Origin: an uncultured Prevotellaceae bacterium
Lineage (GTDB): Bacteria > Bacteroidota > Bacteroidia > Bacteroidales > Bacteroidaceae
Assembly: GCA_947165505.1 (NCBI GenBank)
Contig: CAMVAT010000016.1
Location: 1 to 64,000, forward strand
Direction: 5' to 3'
Length of the DNA: 64,000 nt
In this document: one piece after another, positions 1 to 7,774 of the stretch
How the letters are laid out: each line of letters opens with the position of its first letter
Numbering within the stretch: position 1 is the stretch's first letter
The notes under the pieces: generated by a model
The model's input: only the letters and a program-made list of their open reading frames with translations
The model's database searches: none
What the model was told of the DNA's origin: nothing
Made by a program: the position numbers and the translations under genes

Positions 1-123
1 AACGGGAGCGTAGTCATATTCTTTCGCATCAGCGAAACCCTTTTCTTTCAGCTCTACGATACGAGCCATCAGGGGGTGGTTCAAGTAGAACCCGATCTCA
101 GGATGATCACTATAATAATTCAT
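1..123 (-). CDS. Acyl-CoA dehydrogenase, N-terminal fragment cut by the window edge
   Basis: The reverse strand from the ATG at 123 encodes 41 residues beginning MNYYSDHPEIGFYLNHPL and runs off the left edge without a stop. This opening matches what I know of the long acyl-CoA dehydrogenases of Bacteroidales, flavoenzymes that pass electrons to electron transfer flavoprotein. The neighbour supports this: etfB-etfA lies directly upstream on the same strand, and these three genes normally form one operon. The gap to etfA is 141 bp and carries two C/G-rich intergenic repeats, so co-transcription is likely but not shown. Only the N-terminus is visible, so catalytic residues cannot be checked. Confidence 0.7.
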   Translation of the reverse strand, partial: MNYYSDHPEIGFYLNHPLMARIVELKEKGFADAKEYDYAPV

Positions 124-131
124 GATGTTAT

Positions 132-169
132 AAGCCCCCCTCCCATCCTCCCCCGAGGGGGAGGAATAG
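132..169. repeat. C/G-rich palindromic intergenic repeat, copy 1
   Basis: CCTCCCCC-GAGGGGGAGG palindrome preceded by AAGCCCCCCTCCC. It is one half of the dispersed family described in the findings. The next copy lies 60 bp away in opposite orientation, so the two bracket the etfA to acyl-CoA dehydrogenase gap. Confidence 0.7.
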
Positions 170-229
170 ATTGCAGAAGGATATAGGGGCAATCTTTTAC
201 ATTCTTATTCTATTGGTTAACTAATCATT

Positions 230-262
230 CCCTCCACTCGGGGAGGGCCAGGGTGGGGGCTT
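230..262. repeat. C/G-rich palindromic intergenic repeat, copy 2
   Basis: CCCTCCACTCGGGGAGGG followed by CCAGGGTGGGGGCTT, ending 2 bp before the etfA stop codon. It has the same layout as the copies at 51061 and 53398. The bases between copies 1 and 2 (170-229) are AT-rich and show nothing else I recognise. Confidence 0.7.
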
Positions 263-264
263 CC

Positions 265-1290
265 TTATTTACTATTCTGCTTGTAGTATTTAATCAGCTT
301 CGGCACAACTTCCTCAACGGTACCGACAATCACGTAGTCGGCAATCTTGTTGATGGGAGCATCGGGGTCGGAGTTCACAGAGATGATAATACCAGAATCC
401 TGCATGCCGGCAATGTGCTGAATCTGACCGGAGATACCGCAGGCGATATACACCTTCGGGTGAACGGTGACACCCGTCTGGCCGATCTGACGGTCGTGGT
501 CGCAGAAGCCTGCGTCAACGGCGGCACGGCTGCCACCCACCTCGCCATGAAGCACCTTGGCCAGTTCGAAGAGCATGTCGAAACCTTCTTTCGACCCCAT
601 GCCATAGCCGCCGGCCACCACGATGGGAGCTCCCTTCAGGTTGTGCTTGGCTGCCTCTACATGGTGGTCGAGTACCTTGACGACGCCTGCCACGGCCATA
701 TCCACATATTTAGCCACTTCGGGATAGACCACCTCTTTGCGGCAGTCGCCCTCGTAGATGGCTTTCTGCATCACGCCCGAGCGCACGGTGGCCATCTGCG
801 GACGGTGGTCGGGGTTGACAATCGTGGCCACGATGTTGCCGCCGAAGGCGGGACGGATCTGGTAGAGCAGATTGTCGTACACCTTGCCGGCTTTCTTGTC
901 TTCATACGAGCCGATTTCCAGTTCGGTGCAGTCGGCGGTCAGTCCGCTGGTGAGCGAAGAGCTCACGCGCGGTCCCAGGTCGCGGCCGATGACGGTGGCG
1001 CCCATCAGGCAGATTTGCGGCTGCTCTTCCTTGAACAGGTTGACGAGGATGTCGGTGTGGGGTGCCGAGGTGTAGGGGAACAGTCCCTCGCCGTCGAAGA
1101 CGAACAGTTGGTCAACGCCGTAGGGCAGTATCTGCTCTTCCACCTTGCCTTTGATGTCGGTGCCGATGACCACGGCGTGCAGTTCCACGCCCAGCTCATT
1201 GGCCAGCTTGCGACCTTTGGTCAGCAATTCTTGAGAAACTTCGGCGACCTGTGCGCCTTCCACTTCTATATATACAAAAACGTTCTGCAT
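265..1290 (-). CDS. etfA: Electron transfer flavoprotein alpha subunit
   Basis: EtfA binds FAD and, with EtfB, carries electrons from acyl-CoA dehydrogenases or takes part in bifurcation. The 341-residue length is normal. The C-terminal FAD domain is clear: a glycine-rich GGYGMGSKEGF at about 226-236, then GSRAAVDAGF (253-262), GQTGVTVHP (270-278) and GISGQIQH (285-292), matching the family's GASR and QTG-HP signatures. The ATG at 1290 lies 3 bp after the etfB stop, so the pair is surely co-transcribed. The acyl-CoA dehydrogenase downstream suggests a butyrate or fatty-acyl role. Whether this EtfAB bifurcates cannot be told by eye. Confidence 0.96.
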   Translation of the reverse strand: MQNVFVYIEVEGAQVAEVSQELLTKGRKLANELGVELHAVVIGTDIKGKVEEQILPYGVDQLFVFDGEGLFPYTSAPHTDILVNLFKEEQPQICLMGATVIGRDLGPRVSSSLTSGLTADCTELEIGSYEDKKAGKVYDNLLYQIRPAFGGNIVATIVNPDHRPQMATVRSGVMQKAIYEGDCRKEVVYPEVAKYVDMAVAGVVKVLDHHVEAAKHNLKGAPIVVAGGYGMGSKEGFDMLFELAKVLHGEVGGSRAAVDAGFCDHDRQIGQTGVTVHPKVYIACGISGQIQHIAGMQDSGIIISVNSDPDAPINKIADYVIVGTVEEVVPKLIKYYKQNSK

Positions 1291-1293
1291 AGC

Positions 1294-2163
1294 TTAACCA
1301 ATAATCTTTTCGTTTAACAATTCCTGTATGAGTGAGTTGACATCGGCATCACTTCCCGTCAGGGTTTTCGACTCCTTAGCCTGGAACACGATGTTCTTCA
1401 CGGCTTTCACCTTGGTGGGCGAACCGGCCAGACCGCACTGGTTGACATCACCATCCACATCGGCCACCGACCACTGGTTGAGGGTCAGGTAGGGGCGCTC
1501 GTCGTAGAGGTAGTTATAGCCGTTGTCGTCGGCTGGGCGCTCCATGGGACAGGTGGCCCGTTTGTATTTCATCACCAGACGGGCATTGCAGGGACGGCAC
1601 GGGGCGGCACTGCCGTTGACCGTGATAACCACGGGCAGGGGTGCCTCAACGGTCTCCACACCGCCGTCGATATGGCGCTTCACGGTGGCGATGCCGTCGT
1701 TCACGCTGATTTCCTCGGCGTAGGTCACTTGGTTCAGACCCAGCTTCTGTGCTACTTGAGGACCCACCTGTGCGGTGTCGCCGTCGATAGCCTGGCGGCC
1801 GCCGATGACGATATCCACATCGCCGATCTTCTTGATAGCGGTGGCCAGCGCATAACTGGTGGCCAGGGTGTCAGCTCCGGCGAAGAGTCGGTCGGTGAGC
1901 AGCCAGCCCGTGTCGGCGCCGCGGTACAGTCCTTGGCGGATAATCTCACCTGCACGCGGAGGCCCCATCGTGAGGATGCCTACGGTAGAGCCGGGATGCT
2001 GCTCTTTGAGTCGGAGAGCCTGCTCCAGGGCGTTCAAGTCTTCAGGGTTGAAGATGGCGGGCAGTGCGGCGCGGTTGACGGTGCCTTCGGCAGTCATGGC
2101 GTCTTTGCCCACGTTTCGGGTGTCTGGCACTTGTTTGGCCAGCACAACAATCTTTAATGCCAT
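1294..2163 (-). CDS. etfB: Electron transfer flavoprotein beta subunit
   Basis: EtfB is the partner of EtfA and holds AMP or a second FAD. The start is placed at 2163 (MALKIVVLAKQVPDT), giving 289 residues. A longer open frame reaches 2226, but it crosses the predicted transcription start, so it is rejected. Family motifs are visible: the opening KIVVLAKQVPDT, and GRQAIDGDTAQVGP in the middle, equivalent to the usual D-x-x-x-GQVGP segment. A well-formed Bacteroidota promoter lies 51 bp upstream. It is the first gene of etfBA and probably of the acyl-CoA dehydrogenase operon. Confidence 0.96.
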   Translation of the reverse strand: MALKIVVLAKQVPDTRNVGKDAMTAEGTVNRAALPAIFNPEDLNALEQALRLKEQHPGSTVGILTMGPPRAGEIIRQGLYRGADTGWLLTDRLFAGADTLATSYALATAIKKIGDVDIVIGGRQAIDGDTAQVGPQVAQKLGLNQVTYAEEISVNDGIATVKRHIDGGVETVEAPLPVVITVNGSAAPCRPCNARLVMKYKRATCPMERPADDNGYNYLYDERPYLTLNQWSVADVDGDVNQCGLAGSPTKVKAVKNIVFQAKESKTLTGSDADVNSLIQELLNEKIIG

Positions 2164-2213
2164 AAAAAATAATAATGTGATATATAAAATGTTATCTTTT
2201 GCAAAATCGGGTG

Positions 2214-2244
2214 CAAAAGTACACATTTTTTATCGTGCCGCAAA
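2214..2244 (-). promoter_or_regulatory. Promoter of etfBA
   Basis: On the minus strand TTTG (2244-2241) is followed by exactly 19 bp and then TACTTTTG (2221-2214). This is a full match to the Bacteroidota primary sigma consensus (TTTG, 19-21 bp, TAnnTTTG). Transcription would begin near 2207 and leave a leader of about 45 nt. Confidence 0.7.
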
Positions 2245-2336
2245 ATAATGAGTGTAAAATATGCACATTCCGTCAAGAAATGTGCACATTTCGAGCCTTT
2301 TGTGCAGGACACAGACTGCCTACAATGATATTTGTT

Positions 2337-5045
2337 TTACTTCACCACCACTTTCTTGCCTTGGTGGATATAGATGCCGGGCTGTGCGGGCTGGGTGCGC
2401 ATGCGGCGGCCGTCGATGGTGTAGTAGGGGGCAGCGGTGTTGGTGCTGGTGCCGCGGATGTCGCGGATGCCGTCGGCTACGCCCTCGCTGCTGAGCGAGA
2501 GCACACGGCCCGAGATGATGATGTCGCCCAGACCCAGTTGTTTGTTGTTGGTGATGCCGTAGAGGTTGAAGCGCACGCCGAAGGTGCCGCTGGTGGCTTT
2601 GTAGGCGTTGAGCGTATATTCGGCGGCAGTGTAGGGTGGGGTGGCATTGTTGCGGGCGGGTGAGATGCCGGTGGCAATCTTCTTGTTGGTGCCGTCGCCG
2701 TTGAGCCAGTTCACATCCACCGATCCGCCGTCGGTGCCGTAGCGGGTGGTGTAGAAGTTCACGGCAGTGGGGATGAACTCATAGCCCTCTTTCAGCGTCA
2801 CACTGAAGGTCACGGCATTGCCGTCAGTGGCGGTGCCCTCCTTCTCTTTATCGGCGATGTCGGGGTAGAAAAGTGTCTGTTTGGATGTCGTGGTTTCGCC
2901 CACGGTGCGCTCGCCATAGACCTTCAGCGTGGAGCCCAGGGTGATATTGCTGCCGGTGAAGTAGGGGCTGATGCCTTCGGCTATCACGGCCTGTTCGCTG
3001 AGGTCGGCCGTGGCCAGCGTCCAATGGATGTCGCCGCTGCCCACCTCGATGTGCTGCACCCCTTGGTTCACCAGTTCTGCCGGGTCGTAGAAGATCGTCT
3101 CCTCGGCGGTGCTCATGTCGAGGGCATGGTCGGGCAGGTAGTAGCCCAGGTGCGGCGGCTGGTTGTACGACGACTGCTGCCAGGCGATGCCCATGCGGTA
3201 GATATGGTCGGTCATCAGGCAGGGCACGTTGTAGGTCGTCGGCATGGCCGACGAGTAGATATATAGGTTGCTGTCGTCGTGCAGGATAATCTCTTCGCGC
3301 CAATCGCCGAAGATGTCGGCGCTCAGGTTGGGCGTGCGCTTGGTGGTGTTGCACGAACTGCCTTCCAGGCCGGTCACTGACTCGAAACTGCTGCCGTTCC
3401 ACCGGGTGATGGTGTAGGCCTCGGAGTAACCGCCGTCTAACAGGTTGTCTCGCAGGGTGCCGTCCCAATAGGCGCGGAAGTTGCACGAGGCGTGCTTCGT
3501 GCTCACCACCTTGCCCGTGGCGGCAGAGCGGTGGTCGCGGTCGTTGGACGAGGCGAACTCAGCGCCGCGGTTGGCCGGGAAAATATCGGCTGCAATGCCG
3601 CGCCCGTTGTCCTCGGCTCCAGCCGCCGACCATATCACCTCGCCTGTCTTGGCATCGTGCAGGTCCCATCCGTATGAGTTGCCCGTGATGGTCTCCTCAT
3701 GCACGTGAAAGACCTCCAGTCCGGGGCGGTCGGGGTCCAGGTCGCCCACATGCAATGCGTCGCCGTGTCCGTAGCCCACGGCATACATCAGCTGTCCGTC
3801 GTCGTCGATGGCACACGAACCGAGTGTGATCTCGTCGCGCCCGTCGCCGTCGTAGTCGCCCACCGACAGGTTGTGGTTGCCATTGCCGTAGGCGGTGAAG
3901 TGGTTGCCCATGCCGCAGGTATTGCTGTCGTAGGTGCGCTCGGTCTTGTTCCAGTCGGCATCATAGTGTTCCACCCGGCTGTTGTTCACCGAGGCGTGCA
4001 GCCAGCGGTGCTTTAGCTTGGCACCGTCGAAATCGACCGCCCAGAGGTAAGCCTGCGTGTAGTAGCCGCGGCAGAACACCGCCGATGGTTTCTCGCCGTC
4101 GAGGTATGCCACGCAGGCGTTGTATCGCTCGCTGCGGTTGCCGTAGTTGTCGCCCCAGGCGCTGGTGTATTCGCCCTCTTGGTTGAAGGTCATGGCGCGG
4201 TTGGGGTTGTACCACACGGTGTGGATGGCGGCACCCGTCTCGCCGTTGAACACGGTGAGGAACTCCGGTCCTGTGAGCACATGTCCGTTGCCGTTGCGGT
4301 ATGAGGTTGTGTTGCCGTAGGCCTTGATGGCAGCGTCGTCGGCCGCCTGGTTCACGAATTTGCCGTTGGCGTCGGCACTCCAGGGGGCCGTCTTGCACAT
4401 CACCTCGGCTTTGCCGTCGCCGTCGAAGTCATAGACGAGGAATTGCGTATAGTGGGCCCCGGCGCGGATGTTGGGCCCCAGACTGAGCCTCCACAGGCGA
4501 GTGCCGTCGAGTCGGTAGCAGTCCAGATACACGTCGTCGGTCTTGCCGCTCTTGCTGTTGTCTTGCGAGTTGGTCGGGTCCCATTTCAGTATCAGTTCGT
4601 ACTGTCCGTCGCCATCCACATCGCCCACCGATATGTCGTTGGCAGTGTAGCTCTGTCCCGAGGTGCGGTTGGCGGGTTTCTCAAGGCGGATTTTGAGTGC
4701 CTCGGTGTAGGGTGTCACCTCTTTCGATGTCTCCACCACGTTGCCGTCGCGGTCGATGACCTGCACTTGGTATTTGTCGGTGGGTGTGCTTTCGATGGGC
4801 AGGGTGTGCGAGGTGCGCTGCGTCTCCACCATCTTCTCGCCGTTGCGGAAGAGTTGGTATTTGTAGCCGCTCTCATGGTCGAAGTAGCGCCACGAGATGA
4901 AAGTAGTGTTGTTGGCCGTGTTGAATGCCACGATGCCTCGGTCGAGTGTCTCCTGTTGCCGTGTGTTGCTGTAGTTAGGCTGTGCCATGAGGGTTGTAGC
5001 CAGTGCTGTCGCCGAAACAACCGCTTTGATTCGTCGTAAATTCAT
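2337..5045 (-). CDS. Rhamnogalacturonan endolyase, polysaccharide lyase family 11, T9SS-exported
   Basis: PL11 enzymes cut the backbone of rhamnogalacturonan I in pectin by beta-elimination. The start at 5045 (MNLRRIKAVV) gives 902 residues with a signal peptide ending near LMAQ. Then come a fibronectin-like N-domain (SWRYFDHESGYKYQLFRNG), and a propeller core with repeated calcium-binding-like motifs VGDVDGDGQYE, VYDFDGDGKAE and VGDYDGDGRDE. The last 80 residues (PYYTIDGRR ... GIYIHQGKKVVVK) form a T9SS sorting domain, so the enzyme is probably attached to the cell surface. About 200 residues between the lyase core and the tail look like an extra carbohydrate-binding or Ig-like module. No SusC/SusD pair is in the window. 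Together with pectinesterase at 30.8 kb it suggests pectin use. Confidence 0.92.
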   Translation of the reverse strand: MNLRRIKAVVSATALATTLMAQPNYSNTRQQETLDRGIVAFNTANNTTFISWRYFDHESGYKYQLFRNGEKMVETQRTSHTLPIESTPTDKYQVQVIDRDGNVVETSKEVTPYTEALKIRLEKPANRTSGQSYTANDISVGDVDGDGQYELILKWDPTNSQDNSKSGKTDDVYLDCYRLDGTRLWRLSLGPNIRAGAHYTQFLVYDFDGDGKAEVMCKTAPWSADANGKFVNQAADDAAIKAYGNTTSYRNGNGHVLTGPEFLTVFNGETGAAIHTVWYNPNRAMTFNQEGEYTSAWGDNYGNRSERYNACVAYLDGEKPSAVFCRGYYTQAYLWAVDFDGAKLKHRWLHASVNNSRVEHYDADWNKTERTYDSNTCGMGNHFTAYGNGNHNLSVGDYDGDGRDEITLGSCAIDDDGQLMYAVGYGHGDALHVGDLDPDRPGLEVFHVHEETITGNSYGWDLHDAKTGEVIWSAAGAEDNGRGIAADIFPANRGAEFASSNDRDHRSAATGKVVSTKHASCNFRAYWDGTLRDNLLDGGYSEAYTITRWNGSSFESVTGLEGSSCNTTKRTPNLSADIFGDWREEIILHDDSNLYIYSSAMPTTYNVPCLMTDHIYRMGIAWQQSSYNQPPHLGYYLPDHALDMSTAEETIFYDPAELVNQGVQHIEVGSGDIHWTLATADLSEQAVIAEGISPYFTGSNITLGSTLKVYGERTVGETTTSKQTLFYPDIADKEKEGTATDGNAVTFSVTLKEGYEFIPTAVNFYTTRYGTDGGSVDVNWLNGDGTNKKIATGISPARNNATPPYTAAEYTLNAYKATSGTFGVRFNLYGITNNKQLGLGDIIISGRVLSLSSEGVADGIRDIRGTSTNTAAPYYTIDGRRMRTQPAQPGIYIHQGKKVVVK

Positions 5046-5075
5046 AATGGTGAGTAGTTTGTATTTGTTTGGGTG

Positions 5076-5083
5076 CAAAGGTA
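5076..5083 (-). promoter_or_regulatory. Probable -7 box of the PL11 gene
   Basis: TACCTTTG on the minus strand, 31 bp upstream of the start codon. No good TTTG lies 19-21 bp further up, so only the -7 element is supported. Confidence 0.45.
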
Positions 5084-5139
5084 CACTTTTTTCCTGACAA
5101 TCAGGCTTGCTTGCTGCAAAAAAATCGGGGCAGTATCAT

Positions 5140-5541
5140 TCACTTGTCCACCATGGCCGCCACACAGGAGTCAGACCACACGTTCTCGGCAGTCTCCACC
5201 ATGTCGATAATGGTGTAGATGGGCAGGATGATGCCCATCACGGCGACGGGAGCCCCGATGCCCGACATCAGCGAGAGCGTCAGGAAATAGCAGCCCATGG
5301 GCACACCGGCATTGCCTACGGCGGAGACCACGGAGATAAGTAGCCACAGCAGGATGGTACTTATGCTGATGGTAAAACCTCCCTGTTGCATGACGAAGAG
5401 CGAGGTGACGAGGATGAAAGCCGCACAGCCGTTCATGTTGATCGTTGTGCAGATGGGCAGCACAAAGCGCGCTGTCCTGGGACTGATGCCCAGCCGCTGT
5501 TCGGCACTCTCGACGGTGACAGGCAGCCCACAATCCCAATC
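5140..5541 (-). pseudogene. Truncated dicarboxylate/amino acid:cation symporter (SDF family), C-terminal remnant
   Basis: The reading frame from the stop at 5140 back to an in-frame TAA at 5544-5542 encodes about 133 residues that match only the last third of a sodium- or proton-coupled glutamate/dicarboxylate symporter. Visible landmarks are GLPVTVESAEQRLGIS, the unwound-helix motif TINMNG (normally TINMDG) and VGNAGVPMG in the second hairpin region. The first 250-300 residues are absent, and immediately upstream is unrelated sequence with a strong inverted repeat. No start codon makes a sensible membrane protein. A GTG at 5463 would begin inside a transmembrane helix. I read it as a dead remnant of a deletion. 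A shortened functional protein is unlikely because most substrate and ion sites sit across the whole fold. Confidence 0.75.
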
Positions 5542-5580
5542 TTACGGCATTCTGCATACCGCAAATGTAGTATTCAAAGA

Positions 5581-5630
5581 CGAAAGTGGGCGAAAACCGA
5601 TGCCATGACATCGGCTTTCGCCCACTTTCG
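5581..5630. repeat. 22-bp inverted repeat beside the symporter remnant
   Basis: Arms at 5581-5602 and 5609-5630 pair over 22 bp with one mismatch around a 6-base loop (CCATGA). The core is CGAAAGTGGGCGAAA. There is no T-run after either arm, so it is not a classical terminator. It lies at the broken 5' side of the pseudogene and may mark the deletion joint. Confidence 0.8.
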
Positions 5631-5699
5631 GGATATGGTCAAGGGGAAATGGAGAAGGCTATTAAGATAGAGCCCTTTCCCAAATATATTATTTGTGCA

Positions 5700-7622
5700 T
5701 TACTTCCTCACCACCTTGGTGGTGCGTGTGGTGCCGTCGGTGAGTGTCTCTACGCGCAGCAGGATGCCCTTCGTGGTGGCGTTGGCGCGGCGGCCCTGCA
5801 GGTCGTAGTAGGTCTCGCTTGCCACGGTGCTCTGGGTGGTGGCTGTGTCGATGCCCTCGGTGCTGCCCTTGATGTCGTACCACACGATGTTCGACACGTT
5901 CTCTTTGTTGCCGCCGTTATAGACGCTCTGGATGCCAATCTTGTCGAACTCGTTGTCCGTGTCGTAGAAAGCGATAAACGAAGCGCCACGGTAGATGTCA
6001 TAGCCGTCGGCATACATATAGGGCACGGTGGTCATCTCCTCGGTCAGATCCTGATAGAGCGAAGGACTGAACACGTATGGCTCTACGGTGCCGCCCTTTT
6101 CGGTATAGATGCGATAGGCCAGTTTGTCCATCAGAATGGCGTTGCCGTCCACATCTTGGGTGGGGATGTCAAAGAGCGCATATCCGTAGCCGGCTTCACT
6201 GTTATACGGCTGATATTCGTTGATGGTCGGGTCGGCGGGTGTGGCTGCCACGTCTTTGATGCGTGTGATGGTGATGCCGGCATAGATATCGTAGGGTGCC
6301 AATGTGTTCTTCCGTGAGTTGACAACCATATAGTAGCTGCCGCCGGTGAAGGTGAGTGTTGACGAAGACCAGTCGAGCACCACGTCAGACAAATCGTTGA
6401 AGATCATACCTCCGAAATACATGCCTTGGTTATAGGCCGTCTTACCGTAGTACTGCCCGTTGGTGAAGGTCACCTCGCCGTCGGTGTTCATCTCGCCGCG
6501 CACCCAGGCGTCGGGGATGTAGGGGCAGAGCCCTTGGATATAGACGTATTTGCTGCCTACGAAGCCCACGCGCACGTTCCACTGCACGGGTTCCAGTCCG
6601 CTGATGGCGCCTTCGGTGTCGTATTGAATCGAGGAAGCCTTGAACACATATTCGGTGGTCTTGAGCGATGCCGGCGGTGTCACCACCTCGTCGGCGGGTG
6701 TGTCGCCGCTGTTGCGCGTCAGCACCACGCTGGTGAGTTGCTGCAGCAGCACGTCGGTCGATGAGATGCCCAGAATGTATGTGTCGGTGGTCAGTGTGCC
6801 GTTGGTGGCATCGTAGTTGAACACGATGTCGGTCTCGCTGCCGTTGTAGCCGATGGTATAGACGCTTTGGCCATAGCCCGTGCCCATGTACTGGCGTGTG
6901 GCGAAGGTGGCCTTGTCGCCGTTGATGGTGCCCTTGATCCATGCCTCGGGCACATAGCCGCTCAATCCTTGGATGTAGATGTTGTTGCCTGCGAAAGCCA
7001 CGGCCACGTTATCTCTCACGGCCTCGGTCTGCGTCTCGTCGTTGGGGTTCACATTGGTGCATGTTAGTGTCCACGTCTCTTGTGTGGCTGATGCTGGCGG
7101 CGTGACGGTGCCGTCGGGGTTCATGTCGCTTTCGCCGCCGTTGCCGCTCTTGCTCACGGTGAAGGCGGTGTAGTAGCACCATGCCGACTGCTCGGTCAGG
7201 CTGCTGTTGATGAGCACATAGAGATCGGTGCTGAATAGTCCTTTCTCACTGTCGTAGTTGAGCACGAGGTCGCACAGGCCGCTCTCGCCCAGTGCGTCGA
7301 GGTAAGCCTTGCTGCCGCCGTAGCTGCCGATGTATTGCGAGCGTGCGAAGGTAGCCGTGCTGCCGTTGATGGTGCCCTTGACCCAGCTGTTGCCGGTGAT
7401 GGGGTTAGGCATGTTGAGGTACACATCCTGCCCGTCGAACACCACGCCCATCTCCTCGGCGATGTTCTCGGTCTGTTCGGTGTTGTTGTTGTCGAAATAG
7501 TGATACACGAACGACACGAACCAGTTTTCTATGGTCGCGCCGGCGGGTGGTGTCGCTGTGGTCTGTGCCTGCATGCTGAGGGCTGTGATGAGCGACAGCA
7601 GCAAGAAAGTGATTTTTTTCAT
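5700..7622 (-). CDS. Secreted protein with three internal repeats and T9SS tail
   Basis: Function unknown. The start at 7622 (MKKITFLLLSLI) gives 640 residues with a clear signal peptide cut near SMQA. The body holds three homologous units of about 130-145 residues. Each begins with TPPAS- or TPPAG-like sequence and contains a conserved stretch of the form VxFxGxxVYxQGL ... W(I/V)KGTINGxxATFxxxQYxG, then a V-L/F-NYD turn. The copies run roughly from residues 25, 175 and 320. A shorter, divergent segment follows (about 470-560), then a sorting domain ending TRTTKVVRK. Beta-rich, so it is probably a surface adhesin or binding protein. The next gene downstream is the symporter remnant and then the pectin lyase, but the 160-bp gap argues against one operon with them. 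Confidence 0.85.
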   Translation of the reverse strand: MKKITFLLLSLITALSMQAQTTATPPAGATIENWFVSFVYHYFDNNNTEQTENIAEEMGVVFDGQDVYLNMPNPITGNSWVKGTINGSTATFARSQYIGSYGGSKAYLDALGESGLCDLVLNYDSEKGLFSTDLYVLINSSLTEQSAWCYYTAFTVSKSGNGGESDMNPDGTVTPPASATQETWTLTCTNVNPNDETQTEAVRDNVAVAFAGNNIYIQGLSGYVPEAWIKGTINGDKATFATRQYMGTGYGQSVYTIGYNGSETDIVFNYDATNGTLTTDTYILGISSTDVLLQQLTSVVLTRNSGDTPADEVVTPPASLKTTEYVFKASSIQYDTEGAISGLEPVQWNVRVGFVGSKYVYIQGLCPYIPDAWVRGEMNTDGEVTFTNGQYYGKTAYNQGMYFGGMIFNDLSDVVLDWSSSTLTFTGGSYYMVVNSRKNTLAPYDIYAGITITRIKDVAATPADPTINEYQPYNSEAGYGYALFDIPTQDVDGNAILMDKLAYRIYTEKGGTVEPYVFSPSLYQDLTEEMTTVPYMYADGYDIYRGASFIAFYDTDNEFDKIGIQSVYNGGNKENVSNIVWYDIKGSTEGIDTATTQSTVASETYYDLQGRRANATTKGILLRVETLTDGTTRTTKVVRK

Positions 7623-7662
7623 TTCTCTATAGTCGTTTTGTTGATTTTGTATTTTCAAGGTG

Positions 7663-7670
7663 CAAAAATA
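7663..7670 (-). promoter_or_regulatory. Probable -7 box for the three-repeat secreted protein
   Basis: TATTTTTG on the minus strand, 41 bp upstream of the start codon; no convincing -33 element. Confidence 0.4.
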
Positions 7671-7722
7671 TTCAATTTATTTGCATTCGTCGGCGAAATG
7701 GAAGTTAATTGTTGTTAAACAA

Positions 7723-7762
7723 GATTTGAGGTTTGAGATTTGAGGTTTGAGATTTGAGGTTC
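7723..7762. repeat. Short tandem array, unit about 14 bp
   Basis: GATTTGAGGTTTGA repeated nearly three times in the gap between rmuC and the secreted protein gene. It is followed by AACGTTCCACGTTCAACGT, itself a doubled short motif. Confidence 0.7.
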
Positions 7763-7774
7763 AACGTTCCACGT

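Noticed and set aside
5586..6317. 243-residue plus-strand frame over the end of the three-repeat protein
   Set aside because: Antisense shadow of a clearly coding minus-strand gene; composition is that of reverse-complement codons.
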